This document shows, piece after piece, positions 45,584 to 55,753 of a DNA stretch of 64,000 bases; the stretch's first letter is position 1, and each line of letters starts with the position of its first letter. The position numbers and the translations under genes are program-made. Origin of the DNA: Halotia branconii CENA392 (GTDB lineage Bacteria; Cyanobacteriota; Cyanobacteriia; Cyanobacteriales; Nostocaceae); the NCBI RefSeq assembly GCF_029953635.1, contig NZ_CP124543.1:3017455-3081454 (forward strand), given 5' to 3'. The notes under the pieces are model-generated. The model was not told the DNA's origin. It searched no databases and worked only from the letters and a program-made list of their open reading frames with translations.

Positions 45584-47047
45584 ATGGCATCCATCCGCGA
45601 TCTGCACGAACAGCTAATTAAAAAAGAACGTTCTGCTGTTGAGATTACCCAAGAAGCTTTAGACCGCATTCAAGTGTTAGAGCCAAAATTACATAGTTTC
45701 TTACATGTAACAGCACAACAGGCGTTAGAACAGGCTAAGGCTGTGGATGCCAAAATTGCTGCGGGCGAAAAAATTGGACTGCTTGCAGGTATTCCCGTTG
45801 GCATTAAGGACAACATGTGTACCAAGGGGATTCCTACTACTTGTGCCTCGCGGATTTTAGAAAATTTTGTCCCACCTTATGAGTCAACAGTCACACAAAA
45901 ACTCGCTGATGCGGGGGCAGTAATGGTAGGTAAAACCAACTTAGATGAGTTTGCAATGGGTGGTTCTACAGAAAATTCTGCTTACCAAAGCACAGCTAAT
46001 CCTTGGGATTTATCAAGGGTTCCGGGGGGGTCTTCTGGTGGTTCCGCAGCAGCGGTGGCGGCAGAAGAATGTGTTGTATCTCTTGGTTCTGATACTGGCG
46101 GTTCGATTCGGCAACCTGCATCTTTTTGTGGTGTAGTGGGGATGAAACCGACTTATGGTTTGGTTTCCCGCTACGGCTTGGTGGCTTTTGCGTCGTCTTT
46201 AGATCAAATTGGGCCATTTGGACGCTCAGTAGAAGATACTGCAATATTATTAAATGCGATCGCAGGTTACGATCCTCAAGATTCCACTAGCCTGAAAGTG
46301 GAAATTCCCAACTACGCTGCCGGTTTAAAACCAGATTTAAAAGCTAGGGGTAAGCTGCGAATTGGTGTGATCAAAGAAACATTTGGCGAAGGCTTGGACT
46401 CTGTTGTAGAACAAGCTGTTACCAAAGCAATTGATCAATTACAAAGTTTGGGAGCCGAAATTCACATAATTTCTTGTCCCAACTTCCGCTATGGCGTACC
46501 TAGTTATTACATTATCGCCCCATCAGAAGCATCAGCTAACTTAGCACGTTACGATGGTGTTAAATATGGCTTGCGTGTACCAGATGCGGATAATCTGCTG
46601 TCTATGTATACTCGCACCCGTGCTACTGGTTTTGGTGCAGAAGTCAAACGCCGGATTATGATTGGAACCTACGCTCTTTCTGCTGGTTATTATGATGCCT
46701 ACTATCTCAAAGCCCAAAAAGTCCGCACCTTGATTAAACAAGATTTTGAAAGAGCTTTTAAGACAGTTGATGTCTTAGTGTGTCCCACTGTTCCTACAAC
46801 TGCTTTTAAAGCAGGGGAAAAAAATACTGATCCTTTGAGTATGTATTTGCTGGATTTGATGACGATTCCTGCAAATCTTGCTGGTTTACCTGGTATAAGT
46901 GTACCTTGTGGTTTTGATGATCAAGGTCTACCCATTGGATTGCAACTCATTGGTAAAGTGCTGGGGGAAGATCAATTAATTAAAGTAGCTTATGCTTATG
47001 AGCAATCAACTACTTGGCATTTGCGTCAGCCGAATTGTAATGAGTGA
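45584..47047 (+). CDS. gatA: Aspartyl/glutamyl-tRNA(Asn/Gln) amidotransferase subunit A
   Basis: 487 residues. The amidase-signature Gly-Ser block is in [19 protein letters not shown], and the Ser-cisSer-Lys triad can be traced: Lys in GIKDN, the cis-Ser in GSSGGS, and the nucleophile Ser in [14 protein letters not shown]. It provides the glutaminase activity of GatCAB, which amidates Glu-tRNA-Gln; cyanobacteria lack GlnRS and need it. It is divergent from dnaE-C. gatB and gatC are elsewhere, as is common in cyanobacteria. Confidence 0.96.
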   Translation: MASIRDLHEQLIKKERSAVEITQEALDRIQVLEPKLHSFLHVTAQQALEQAKAVDAKIAAGEKIGLLAGIPVGIKDNMCTKGIPTTCASRILENFVPPYESTVTQKLADAGAVMVGKTNLDEFAMGGSTENSAYQSTANPWDLSRVPGGSSGGSAAAVAAEECVVSLGSDTGGSIRQPASFCGVVGMKPTYGLVSRYGLVAFASSLDQIGPFGRSVEDTAILLNAIAGYDPQDSTSLKVEIPNYAAGLKPDLKARGKLRIGVIKETFGEGLDSVVEQAVTKAIDQLQSLGAEIHIISCPNFRYGVPSYYIIAPSEASANLARYDGVKYGLRVPDADNLLSMYTRTRATGFGAEVKRRIMIGTYALSAGYYDAYYLKAQKVRTLIKQDFERAFKTVDVLVCPTVPTTAFKAGEKNTDPLSMYLLDLMTIPANLAGLPGISVPCGFDDQGLPIGLQLIGKVLGEDQLIKVAYAYEQSTTWHLRQPNCNE

Positions 47048-47126
47048 TTAATTGCAATACAACAACAAACCACAGAGAACTCAGAGGACACTGAGCTTTA
47101 AGGGTTTAGGAGTTTTTTATTTTTTT

Positions 47127-47152
47127 AGCCCCAGGCTTTTAGCCTACGGGGC
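47127..47152. terminator. Probable bidirectional terminator
   Basis: AGCCCCAGGC and GCCTACGGGGCT form a GC-rich stem around TTTTA, with TTTG after it on the plus strand and A/T-rich flanks on both sides. It lies between the converging gatA and isomerase genes. Confidence 0.65.
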
Positions 47153-47162
47153 TTTGTAAGAA

Positions 47163-47951
47163 TTAAGCTGGTTTTAGCAAATCCTGGGCTGAGGATGAAG
47201 GTGAATTAACATTCTTTTGCAGCTGCGCTACAATTTCGAGTGTAGCGATTTGGTTCTGTAACCAATTTGTAAAGAAATCACCTATAATTTGCAAACGTCG
47301 TTGTTCGTCTAATTGTGGTTTAATGATCTCCTCAACTGCAATTATATGTACTCCTTTTGGTGTAATTATTGGCTTGAGAATCTGTGGGGGAGTGGCAGCA
47401 AAAACTGCCGCTGCAATTTCTGGTCTCAAATCAGTACGGTAACGGATTCCTTGATAACCCCCTGCACGGCGGCTTTCTAGATTGTCGATATATTGACGAG
47501 CAATTTCTTGAAAACTAATTTCACCTTCTTGCAGAGCATAAAATAGTTCTAAAGCTAAGTCTTCATCATCTAAGATAACTTCATAAGTTACGGCTCCAGA
47601 ATAATCAATTTGGTGAGCGTAAAAAAATGGTTCGACTTTATCTGCAAATAGATGATTAGCTAACTTTGCAGATAAGATAGTTATTTTAGCTATTTCTTCA
47701 AAATCATCTAAAGAAAGATGATGTTTTTCTAACCACGACCAAGTATCCTCAGCTTTGGTTAGGTTGTTAGCTAAGCGCATACTATCTGCTGCTTGTTGCA
47801 GTTCTTCTGTATCAACTGTGATTCCTGCTGCTTCAGCTGCATCTATAATAACTTTTTTAGTAGCGATCGCTTCTAACATCCCAGGAATTTGACAAGACAA
47901 TTTGATATGGTAAATAATGTCTTCACTAGAAATTTCTAAGATATTTGACAT
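47163..47951 (-). CDS. PpiC/SurA-like peptidyl-prolyl isomerase, copy 1
   Basis: 262 residues. The N-terminal 130 residues are helical and SurA-like (ATKKVIIDAAEAAGITVDTE); the C-terminal rotamase-type domain holds YEVILDDEDLALELFYALQE, GEISFQEIARQYID, GGYQGIRYR and TPKGVHIIAVEE. There is no signal peptide, so it is presumably cytosolic. A related gene (55754-56488) lies on the other side of the transporter cluster. Cyanobacterial gene clusters for C39-peptidase ABC exporters and HlyD adaptors often carry such soluble isomerases, perhaps as chaperones for the exported peptide. The Parvulin active-site residues are only partly conserved, so activity is uncertain. Confidence 0.8.
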   Translation of the reverse strand: MSNILEISSEDIIYHIKLSCQIPGMLEAIATKKVIIDAAEAAGITVDTEELQQAADSMRLANNLTKAEDTWSWLEKHHLSLDDFEEIAKITILSAKLANHLFADKVEPFFYAHQIDYSGAVTYEVILDDEDLALELFYALQEGEISFQEIARQYIDNLESRRAGGYQGIRYRTDLRPEIAAAVFAATPPQILKPIITPKGVHIIAVEEIIKPQLDEQRRLQIIGDFFTNWLQNQIATLEIVAQLQKNVNSPSSSAQDLLKPA

Positions 47952-48334
47952 TATGCCAATCCTCCAAAAATAAATTAATTTGGAATTACTTATGAAAAAT
48001 TTTCTGGTAGAAAATTATGATTTTTATCATGCTCTCTTAATCTCTTGGTTTCTGTCTCTATCTAATGGTACTTTTAGTATTTAACGTCATTACTAATATA
48101 AGTTTGTCTTTAATAGTGTAGCATTGCTGGTTTTTACAGTATAGACAACAAACTAAATTAAAAGACAAAACTATTTATGTCTGTATTTTATAATTAATGT
48201 ATTTACACATCATATCTTTATAAAATTGTTTATTTAAAAAAGAAATAGCAATGTAATAATGTAAAAGTGAATTTGACTATCAATTTCTCAGTCAACTCGC
48301 TATAGCGATTTTCTGATGAATTAAATATACCGCT

Positions 48335-48445
48335 CTAGTAGCATGACAAGCTTAAAATGTTGGGTAAAGCGATCGCTAAAATTTAATGATTTAGAGATTT
48401 TACAGATTCAATTAACCCAGCAAATTAAGCTTGTCGCGCTAGTAG
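48335..48445. mobile_element. MITE-like element with CTAGTAGC...ACAAGCTTAA ends
   Basis: The left end CTAGTAGCATGACAAGCTTA matches the inverse of the right end (TTAAGCTTGTCGCGCTAGTA) at about 18 of 21 positions. It is 111 bp long, with no coding frame. It overlaps the start of the next repeat by a few bases. Confidence 0.65.
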
Positions 48446-48514
48446 GTTGGGTTGACGTAAGGAAACCCAACATCTTTATCCATGTTGGGTTGCGCTGCGC
48501 TTAACCCAACCTAC
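48442..48514. repeat. GTAGGTTGGGTT palindromic repeat
   Basis: GTAGGTTGGGTT and AACCCAACCTAC are perfect inverted ends. An inner pair (AACCCAACAT/ATGTTGGGTT) makes a nested hairpin. This type of GTAGGTTGGGTT...AACCCAACCTAC repeat is widespread in cyanobacterial genomes. Confidence 0.75.
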
Positions 48515-48599
48515 AATTTTTTTGCATCAATTTAGTCTAGACAGTCCACTAGTCCCTTTTCCTAATTAACTAACAAACCTGACCTAAAAAAGCAATACA

Positions 48600-48860
48600 A
48601 TGGCTAAAATAGTAATTTTTGATTTACATCCTACGGATGCTGATACGTTTTTGCACGACTTAAATCCGGGAGAAACAAACACTCTATTAGGTGGTTTTCT
48701 TCAGAATTTACTAGGTGGCTATAGTGATGTACTACTAACTACAATTCATCATGTTGTAGATCAACAATCAAATAGTACATATCGGTTAGCTGGTGTCGAT
48801 AATAATAAATTATTTACTGCTGATTTTTCCAAAATAGCTTTCAATTTGATAATTGTATAA
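48600..48860 (+). CDS. Small protein with double-glycine leader, candidate exported peptide precursor
   Basis: 86 residues. The first 30 are a leader-like, acidic, helix-prone stretch (MAKIVIFDLHPTDADTFLHD), similar in feel to the cyanobacterial family that starts M-A-N-I-x-I-x-D-L-x-P and ends in Gly-Gly. Gly-Gly pairs occur at residues 31-32 and 39-40 (LLGGFLQNLLGGY); C39 peptidases cut after such pairs. The remaining 46-54 residues would be the mature peptide. Two transporters with C39 domains lie close by and an HlyD adaptor converges on this gene 112 bp away. The gene has no clear ribosome-binding site. Export is inferred and not shown. Confidence 0.6.
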   Translation: MAKIVIFDLHPTDADTFLHDLNPGETNTLLGGFLQNLLGGYSDVLLTTIHHVVDQQSNSTYRLAGVDNNKLFTADFSKIAFNLIIV

Positions 48861-48971
48861 CTTACAATTTCATAGCAACTATGAACAGCAAAAAATAGGA
48901 TGGGTTAAACATAGCCCGCCCTATTTTATTTTCAAGATATATCTCATAGACAATTCGCAACTTACTAGTTA

Positions 48972-50519
48972 CTAAAGTTCTAAACCACCTTTTTGCAACT
49001 TCTTAAATGGATCTAAGATAAAGTCAATCACTCGACGCTGGCGGATAATTACTTCTGCGGTTGCTGTTTGTCCAGGGGTTAAAGTGATGTGTTTGTTACC
49101 AGCTTGGATGTATGGATGATCTAAGGTAATATCCAACTCGTAAGTTTCAACGCGGTTTTGACCTTCATTTTGAACTTTCGAGTTAGGTGAAATCCAACTA
49201 ACACGACCTTCTAACACACCGTAATCTTGGAAAGGATAGGCATCAAACTTGACTTTGACTGGCATTCCCACCTTCAAGAAACCACTTTGTTGACTAGGCA
49301 TCTGGGCTTTGAGAATCAAAGGAGTATTTTCTGGGGCAATTTGGGCGATCGCTTGTCCTGTTTCTACTACTGGCCCTGGTTTTTGGATGGGTAACTCAAA
49401 AATCACCCCATCAATAGGCGATCGCACTACTCGTTGTTGTAGTTGGAGATTCAAGGATGTAATCTGGCTACCTGTTTGAGCTATTTCTGATTGCAGAGTA
49501 GTGATTTGTGTTTGTAGGTCTTTAAGCTGTTCTTGATTTTTTAGTACTGCCAGCTTACCTGCTTGCACAATACTTTGATAACTGCTTTGTTGCTCTTGCA
49601 GACGTAGTTTTGCTTGCTGAATGTCTGCAAAGGCTTGATTCATAGTTCCTTGATAGCGACTTACCTCTTCTTGTAAACGCAATCGAGCTTGTGTAATATC
49701 GGACTTTGCTTGTTCTTGGGAGCGTTGGCTTTCTTCTGCTATTTTCTCCAATTCCACAATTTTAATTTGGGGAATTGCACCTTGTTCTAAAAGATGACGA
49801 TAGCGTGTGACTTCTGTTAAATCTCGGTTCAAACGACTGCTAGCTAGTTTTTGAGCAATTGAAGTAGAGTGAATGTTTTGCCTAGCTTGCTCAACTAAAG
49901 CTAGTTTTTCTAATTTTTGTAAGTTATAAGCACTTTGTTTGGCATCCAAATTTTGCTGTGCTTGATTAACTTGAGCCATTTTTTCCAATTCTTGGGATTT
50001 GTTTTGTTGCTCTTGAGTGCTAATCATCAAGATAAATTGGTTTTTCAGTAATTCCTGTTGCGATCGCTGATTAATTAATCCTTGCAGTTTTGTCTGCGCT
50101 TGTTGGAGTTCTGTCCGCATCACATCAGACTCTAACTCCAGCAAAACTTGTCCCGCTTTAACCGTCGAACCTTCTTTAACTTTCACAGAGACAACGCTAC
50201 CAGGAACCGCAGCGCCTAATGTTTGCGTTGCTCCTTTTGGTTCTAAACGCCCTCTGGCGCTTCCTGTCTCATCAACTTTAGAAAGCATCGCCCAAGGTAA
50301 GATGATCGCTGCAAAAGCTGCCAAAAAGTACAGCATGGAGCGTGTCCATATCCTGGGTAAGGCATCCAGCAGTTCCTCAGTACCGTAATACCATTCTTTA
50401 GTCTCAGTTGCTGCCTTTGTTCGATAATCAACGATAGCATGAGAGTCTTCAACTTGGTGAGCCTCGTCCTGCTGTGGTTTAACGAGTACAGATGATGAAT
50501 TGTAATATGGTTTTGGCAT
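48972..50519 (-). CDS. HlyD-family membrane-fusion (periplasmic adaptor) protein
   Basis: About 515 residues from the ATG at 50519 (MPKPYYNSSSVLVKPQQDEA). Upstream in-frame codons derive from a low-complexity repeat and were not used. A single membrane helix (about residues 55-75, MLYFLAAFAAIILPWAML) precedes a lipoyl half (RGRLEPKGATQTLGAAVPGS), a very long alpha-hairpin (about 110-350, with many Gln, Glu and Leu), the second lipoyl half (VVRSPIDGVIFELPIQKPG) and a beta-barrel ending. It links an inner-membrane ABC exporter to an outer-membrane channel. It lies 190 bp downstream of the HetC-like ABC gene on the same strand. Confidence 0.92.
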   Translation of the reverse strand: MPKPYYNSSSVLVKPQQDEAHQVEDSHAIVDYRTKAATETKEWYYGTEELLDALPRIWTRSMLYFLAAFAAIILPWAMLSKVDETGSARGRLEPKGATQTLGAAVPGSVVSVKVKEGSTVKAGQVLLELESDVMRTELQQAQTKLQGLINQRSQQELLKNQFILMISTQEQQNKSQELEKMAQVNQAQQNLDAKQSAYNLQKLEKLALVEQARQNIHSTSIAQKLASSRLNRDLTEVTRYRHLLEQGAIPQIKIVELEKIAEESQRSQEQAKSDITQARLRLQEEVSRYQGTMNQAFADIQQAKLRLQEQQSSYQSIVQAGKLAVLKNQEQLKDLQTQITTLQSEIAQTGSQITSLNLQLQQRVVRSPIDGVIFELPIQKPGPVVETGQAIAQIAPENTPLILKAQMPSQQSGFLKVGMPVKVKFDAYPFQDYGVLEGRVSWISPNSKVQNEGQNRVETYELDITLDHPYIQAGNKHITLTPGQTATAEVIIRQRRVIDFILDPFKKLQKGGLEL

Positions 50520-50587
50520 AAGTTTATGTGGGGGCATTGGGTATAGGGCATGGGGCAATTAAGAGGAATTGGGGCAGGGTGCGGGGT

Positions 50588-50640
50588 GCACACTTCGGCT
50601 ACGCCCTTCGACTACGCTCAGGACAAGCTCAGTGATCGGG
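50588..50640. repeat. CACTTCGG...CAGTGATC palindromic repeat
   Basis: A member of the interspersed CACTGAG/TCGAAGTG repeat family lies in the 189-bp gap between the ABC transporter gene and hlyD, followed by a run of CCCTGC units. It may change the ratio of the two genes' expression by affecting read-through. Confidence 0.55.
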
Positions 50641-50708
50641 AGATGAAGAAAAATTACCTATTTCCCCCTGCTCCCTGCTCCCTGCCCCCCTGCTTCTTCC
50701 CTAATCCC

Positions 50709-53700
50709 TCAAGCTGTAGTAGCGAATTGTTGTTGGTTGAGATAAAAGTAATGACCTCTTCTGGCAATTAATTGATCGTGAGTACCGCTTTCGACTAGTA
50801 AGCCACGATCTAAAACCAAAATTAGGTCAGCATGACGCACGGTGGAAAGGCGATGAGCAATGATTAAACTGGTGCGTCCTTGGAGAATTGTTTTTAAATT
50901 GTTCTGAATAATACGCTCAGATTCAGAGTCGAGGTGGCTGGTGGCTTCATCTAAAAGTAATAAACGGGGATTTCCCAGCAATGCACGAGCGATCGCTAGT
51001 CGTTGGCGTTGTCCGCCAGATAGCATACCGCCGCCCTCACCAATTTGGGTTTCGTAACCCATTGGCAATTGTTTAATAAATTCATCTGCTCCTGCTAATT
51101 GCGCCGCTTCAATCACTTCTTCTAAAGTGGCTTCTGGATGAGCAATACTGATATTTTCACGGATTGTCCCACCAAATAAAAAGGTATCTTGATCGACAAC
51201 ACCAATTTGAGAACGCAGCGATCGCAGGGAAATACTTGTCACGTCTTGAGAATCAATTAATACTTTGCCATCTGTCGGCGGATAGAGTCCTAAAATCAGT
51301 TTGGAAAGGGTAGTTTTTCCAGAACCACTACGTCCGACAACCGCTACAGTTTGCTCAGGCAGAATTTCAAAACTGAGATTTTGTAATACGTTAATATCGC
51401 TTTCTGGGTGATAGCGAAAAGTAACGTTTTCAAAACGAATATTACCGTACAATCTGGGTAAATGTTGGCGGGTTTGGTGTTGTAAGTCTTCTTCTGGCTC
51501 TGCTTCTAAAACATCATTAATACGCTCAGTAGAAATAATTACTTCCTGTAATTGATTCCACAACACGACTAGCCGTTGGAAAGGGCGAATTATGTTGCCT
51601 AACAACATATTGAAAGCTACTAATTGTCCAATTGTGAGTTGATTTTGAATGACTAACCAAGCCCCATACCACAGTAATCCTGTAGTTACTAAAGATTCAA
51701 TGGCGGAACTAATAATTTGTAATTGATTACCAATGATCTGCCCACCAAAGGTTTTTTTAATCACCTGATTTAATCGTTCTTCCCAATGCCAGCGTACTGT
51801 TTGTTCAATTGCCATTGAGCGAATCGAACGAATACCTGTAAGGGATTGAATCAAATAACTATTTTCATTAGCTGAAGCGTTAAAAACTTCACGGCTAATG
51901 CGACGCAAAAAAGGTGTGGCGACAAAAGCAAGTAGTATATAGGGCGGTAAGATGGCTAAACTCAGCAATGCCATTGAAGAACTGTACCAAAACATCAACC
52001 CTACATAGACAAACACTGTGAGCAAATCTAAAATGATTGACAGTGCTTCTCCAGTCAGAAAGCGTTGAATTTTCTGATTTTCTTGAACGCGAGAAACAAT
52101 ATCACCAACGTAACGTGACTCAAAGAATGCTAAAGGTAAGCGGAAGGTATGTTTAATAAAGCCTACCAATAAGGCGACGCTGATTCGGTTAGCTGTGTGG
52201 TCTAGTAAATATTGCCGCAATCCATTGATAACAACGCGTAATAACCCAAAAATTATTAAGCCTAAACCCACGGCATTTAATGTTAATGTGCTGCCTTGCA
52301 CAATGACTCTATCTAACAACAATTGGGTAAATAAAGGAGTAATCAGTCCAAATACTTGAATCAACACCGAAGCAATGAATACTTCTAGTAATACTCGTGA
52401 GTGAGGTTTTACTAAATCAAAAAATTGCCATAATGTTGTGCTTGCTTCTTCGGTATCTTTGAGCAGGGCTGTAGGCTGCAATAATAAGGCATAACCAGTC
52501 CAACCAGCTTTGAATTGGGTAGTAGTCAAGCTGCGTTGACCGATCGCCGGGTCGCCAACAATCACCCGTTTGTTGTTAATTTCATAAACGACAACATAGT
52601 GTTTACCTTCCCAGTGGGCGATCGCTGGTAAGGTTTGTTGGGCTAATTTATCTAGACTGGCTTTTACCGGACGAGTAGTAAAACCAATACTTTCTGCTGC
52701 TGTTGTCAAACTCCGCAATGATGCGCCACTGCGAGTGACATTAGTTTGCTCCCGCAGTAGATTTATACTTAAGCGTTTACCCCAATAACGACTAATCATC
52801 ACTAGGCAAGCCACGCCGCAGTCTGAGGCGCTTTGTTGTTCAAAGAACGGATACCGCTTGGTTAAACGTCCCCACCAATGACCTGCTCTCACGGTGGGGC
52901 TGGGAAAGTAGACTTGTCGTTGTTTTGGCTTGGGTTCTGGGATGTGATTGAGGATTGACGATTGAGAGTTGGGTAAGGGAGATTGGGAAGAGTCTTCCCC
53001 ATTGACTCTTTCAGCCTGGCGCTCTTGAAATTTGAGCAACTCTGCCAATTGTGGCCAATACTCTAGTGCTAATTGCCAATCATCATTTTTTAATGTGTAA
53101 ATAATTGTTGGTTGCTCTGCTTGGCAAGTTCCTAACTTTGGACACACATAGATATTTCCCGGTGTCAATCGACGGCCATCAGTATGTATAAGTTCTCCGC
53201 GACGCAATAGCCACAGCTTAGTATCTTGGAATAGTTTGGCTGGTAAGGAACCCGTTCCCAAGGTGTGCCGTTCAAATAAAGATAGCGTTCTGAGTAAGTC
53301 TTCTACAGATCCATTGTGAGGCAGTAGAGCGCTTTGACTAGTTAACAGCAATAAATCCCAAAGTTCTGCACTTCTTTTGAGGCGATCGCTAATACTCGGA
53401 TATTTGTGCATTACTTCGTGTAATGCTGCTTGGGGAAGATGACAAAGTTTTAAATTTACAGAAGCTCTGGCGACATAAGGACTAAACTCCTCTTCGGGGA
53501 ATAAAGTCAATTCGCCAAATGATGCACTAGTTGACAGGGTAGTAATTAAGTTATTAGAGTTATCTAATAGTCTGACTTTACCCCCAAGAATCATATATAT
53601 ACCAGCAGGTGCTGCTATTGACTGCCAGAATTGTTTTGCTACTGGTGGTTGGACAATTTCTGCCTCTGCTAAGCACATCTCAATTTCACTATCAGACAAC

Positions 53701-53762
53701 GACTCACCTAAAGTTTGGCTGAGTTGTTGAGCTAACTGTTGCTGGGAAAACCCTGATGGCAT
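50709..53762 (-). CDS. HetC-like peptidase-containing ABC exporter with cNMP-binding-like region
   Basis: 1017 residues. Residues 1-260 contain two cyclic-nucleotide-binding-like segments (GKVRLLDNSNNLITTL, ASFGELTLFPEEE). The C39 peptidase domain (about 305-435) has its Cys in ASDCGVACLVMISR, the His in GKHYVVVYE and the Asp in VGDPAIGQ, so it should be active. A six-helix ABC membrane domain follows, then the ATPase: Walker A GRSGSGKTT, signature LSGGQRQRLAIARAL, Walker B LLLLDEATSHLD, H-loop IIAHRLS. This is the PCAT design, which trims double-glycine leaders while exporting. It shares its architecture with hetC at 59656. hlyD is downstream and a helix-turn-helix gene upstream. Confidence 0.92.
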   Translation of the reverse strand: MPSGFSQQQLAQQLSQTLGESLSDSEIEMCLAEAEIVQPPVAKQFWQSIAAPAGIYMILGGKVRLLDNSNNLITTLSTSASFGELTLFPEEEFSPYVARASVNLKLCHLPQAALHEVMHKYPSISDRLKRSAELWDLLLLTSQSALLPHNGSVEDLLRTLSLFERHTLGTGSLPAKLFQDTKLWLLRRGELIHTDGRRLTPGNIYVCPKLGTCQAEQPTIIYTLKNDDWQLALEYWPQLAELLKFQERQAERVNGEDSSQSPLPNSQSSILNHIPEPKPKQRQVYFPSPTVRAGHWWGRLTKRYPFFEQQSASDCGVACLVMISRYWGKRLSINLLREQTNVTRSGASLRSLTTAAESIGFTTRPVKASLDKLAQQTLPAIAHWEGKHYVVVYEINNKRVIVGDPAIGQRSLTTTQFKAGWTGYALLLQPTALLKDTEEASTTLWQFFDLVKPHSRVLLEVFIASVLIQVFGLITPLFTQLLLDRVIVQGSTLTLNAVGLGLIIFGLLRVVINGLRQYLLDHTANRISVALLVGFIKHTFRLPLAFFESRYVGDIVSRVQENQKIQRFLTGEALSIILDLLTVFVYVGLMFWYSSSMALLSLAILPPYILLAFVATPFLRRISREVFNASANENSYLIQSLTGIRSIRSMAIEQTVRWHWEERLNQVIKKTFGGQIIGNQLQIISSAIESLVTTGLLWYGAWLVIQNQLTIGQLVAFNMLLGNIIRPFQRLVVLWNQLQEVIISTERINDVLEAEPEEDLQHQTRQHLPRLYGNIRFENVTFRYHPESDINVLQNLSFEILPEQTVAVVGRSGSGKTTLSKLILGLYPPTDGKVLIDSQDVTSISLRSLRSQIGVVDQDTFLFGGTIRENISIAHPEATLEEVIEAAQLAGADEFIKQLPMGYETQIGEGGGMLSGGQRQRLAIARALLGNPRLLLLDEATSHLDSESERIIQNNLKTILQGRTSLIIAHRLSTVRHADLILVLDRGLLVESGTHDQLIARRGHYFYLNQQQFATTA

Positions 53763-53811
53763 TTCCTGACCTCCAAAACAGTATTAATCAAGAATGAAAT
53801 GTATCTACTTT

Positions 53812-54411
53812 TTAGTTATTGGTCTGCATCAAATTTAATGACCAACGAAAACTAGTTTCTGAGTTCGAGTGCAAATCGGAAATAGTAATACCAGCATCTT
53901 GATTTTCGTCAATTTTTCGTTGAGCCGAAGTTTTGGGTTTGGTGGAAAGTCCCATTTGTTTTAACAGGCGGTTAATATGGCGATCGCTGATAGTAATGCC
54001 CAACTCATTAGCTAAATGTTTGCTTAACCATTGAGCTGTCCAGTAGGTAAATGCATAACCATAATCACGAGGACTGTTACTAACTAGTTCTTTCAAACGT
54101 TCAATATATTGAGCATTGACAATCTTGGGTCTACCTATTGGTCGCTCATGCCATTTATGGGCTAAACCTGCTTCTGCTAGACCTATCCAGTAACGTGCCA
54201 TCTCTTGAGAACAACCTAATATTTCACATATTTGGGTTTGAGATTTACCCGTATCTGCTAATAACATAATCTCAATTCTTCGCCGATATTCTGGCTGTAA
54301 TTTTGTCTGCAAATGTTTCAATAAAGCTTTTCTTTGAAAAGGCGTTAAAAACTTACTTTCATGAATTTCAGAGTTGTCGATAGTTGTGTTTTGATGAAGA
54401 TAGTGTGACAT
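53812..54411 (-). CDS. Helix-turn-helix protein derived from an IS630-type transposase N-terminus
   Basis: About 200 residues from the ATG at 54411 (MSHYLHQNTTIDNSEIHESK); an upstream codon at 54483 is in frame but less likely. The first domain (KLQPEYRRRIEIMLLADTGK, then SQTQICEILGCSQEMARYW) and the second winged-helix domain (WTAQWLSKHLANELGITIS, then DRHINRLLKQMG) correspond to the two DNA-binding domains of IS630/Tc1 transposases. The DDE catalytic domain is absent; a short unrelated tail replaces it. It lies 49 bp upstream of the ABC exporter gene on the same strand, so it is more likely a domesticated regulator of this operon than a broken transposon. Confidence 0.75.
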   Translation of the reverse strand: MSHYLHQNTTIDNSEIHESKFLTPFQRKALLKHLQTKLQPEYRRRIEIMLLADTGKSQTQICEILGCSQEMARYWIGLAEAGLAHKWHERPIGRPKIVNAQYIERLKELVSNSPRDYGYAFTYWTAQWLSKHLANELGITISDRHINRLLKQMGLSTKPKTSAQRKIDENQDAGITISDLHSNSETSFRWSLNLMQTNN

Positions 54412-54483
54412 AAAAATTACCAGTTGCTGTCTACAGTACAATGTGGATAAAATGTCCTTTATACTTGCTGCATTAATCCTCAT

Positions 54484-55753
54484 TAACTCAGTGATTACAA
54501 ATGCAAAATTAATTAGCTTTATGAGGCTAATTAACTATTTATGTAATGTGTTGTCGATGCCGAGTGTTTAACCACCTAGTGTTTTAAATTCTAAGGGGCT
54601 ATTTGTATACTGCTGCTATTTTTAACCCTCAATCTTAGACTTAGTGTGTTGTACTGGTATGAGAGTGATAATAAAAATTTGTCGGTGGTTCAGTAATAGT
54701 AGTAAGCAACCCTAACAAAATGTTGTTTTACCTGAACTAATATTTCAGATAAAATACCTTAACCCAGTAGGTATTTCACTGATTAATTTCCAGAATTGGA
54801 CAGACTTTATCGAAGACAGTTTTAATGAGTATTATTTTCAACCAATTACTTTGGTTAATAATTTCAGACAAGCGGAACGGAATCTTTTAATAACTTCTAT
54901 TTTGAGGATGTTATTGAACTTGAGAACACAAGTTCATAGTTACCTTTCAAAATATTTAAGTTGGTGATGTTGAGATTCCCAAAAAGGTTGAAACCTATTC
55001 CATAAATTGGAACTTAGAGATAGCTAAGGTCAGGTATGAATATCTACTTTTTACACTAGTGTATTACTAGCTATTTCCTCATCAGCAGATTTTAGTACAT
55101 CTGAAATAACCTGAAAGATCAGTTCAACGAAAAAGCGACAGTTCTTTAATCTCTTGTCTTAAGCTACTGTTATTTTTTTAGAAACTTTCTTACATATAGT
55201 CAATAGTTTTTAGTTAAAAATCGATATTTTCATAATATCTTTATAACATCTTTATAGATTATTTATAATTAGTTATGTCCATAAAAAACTCCTACTTATT
55301 GGTTTTTGAGATATGCAAACATTCAATATCGGAAATTACTGATTAAATTGTAACTATTAACATCAAATGTTAGGCTTTTGTATATGAGCTTTAGCAAATG
55401 ATGAATTATCATTGCCGAGAACTAATACACATACATCTATCTATAGCAATAAAACAGCCTATTTATATTAGCTTATCTCTTGTACATTTTTAGTATCTAT
55501 CTCTAGGATGAAAGTTATATATAACTGCATTTAAAATGACAAAATTATCTCTAAAAAATTTTTTACTTATTGAGATAAAATTTGATAATATTGAAGTTAC
55601 TATAGCGATCGCTACTTTGTGTAATTAGTTTCCTAAAACTTCTAAGCAAACATTTATCCGTAACATTATAAACAAAATGGCGCATTATAAAAATTAAAAT
55701 CATTACTGAAATTTATGTCTGTAAATTTTGTAATTATCCTATAATTAACTTAG
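54484..55753. other. Long AT-rich intergenic region
   Basis: A 1270-bp spacer between the helix-turn-helix gene and the second isomerase gene, both on the minus strand. The plus frame 54770-54967 is open for about 65 codons but has no start codon at its beginning. No repeat, terminator or recognisable coding region was found. One GCGATCGC site lies near 55606. It probably carries the promoter of the helix-turn-helix/ABC/hlyD operon. Confidence 0.5.

Larger units (their letters stand above)
47952..48599. other. Intergenic region with two inverted-repeat elements
   Basis: 648 bp between the isomerase gene and the small leader-peptide gene. The first 380 bp are AT-rich without recognisable features and must contain the isomerase promoter. 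Two inverted-repeat elements at 48335 and 48442 lie side by side. The final 85 bp contain the probable promoter of the small gene. Confidence 0.6.

Noticed and set aside
54770..54967. Open plus-strand stretch of about 65 codons upstream of the helix-turn-helix gene
   Set aside because: It has no start codon near its beginning, and no family was recognised. AT-rich spacers produce such stretches by chance.
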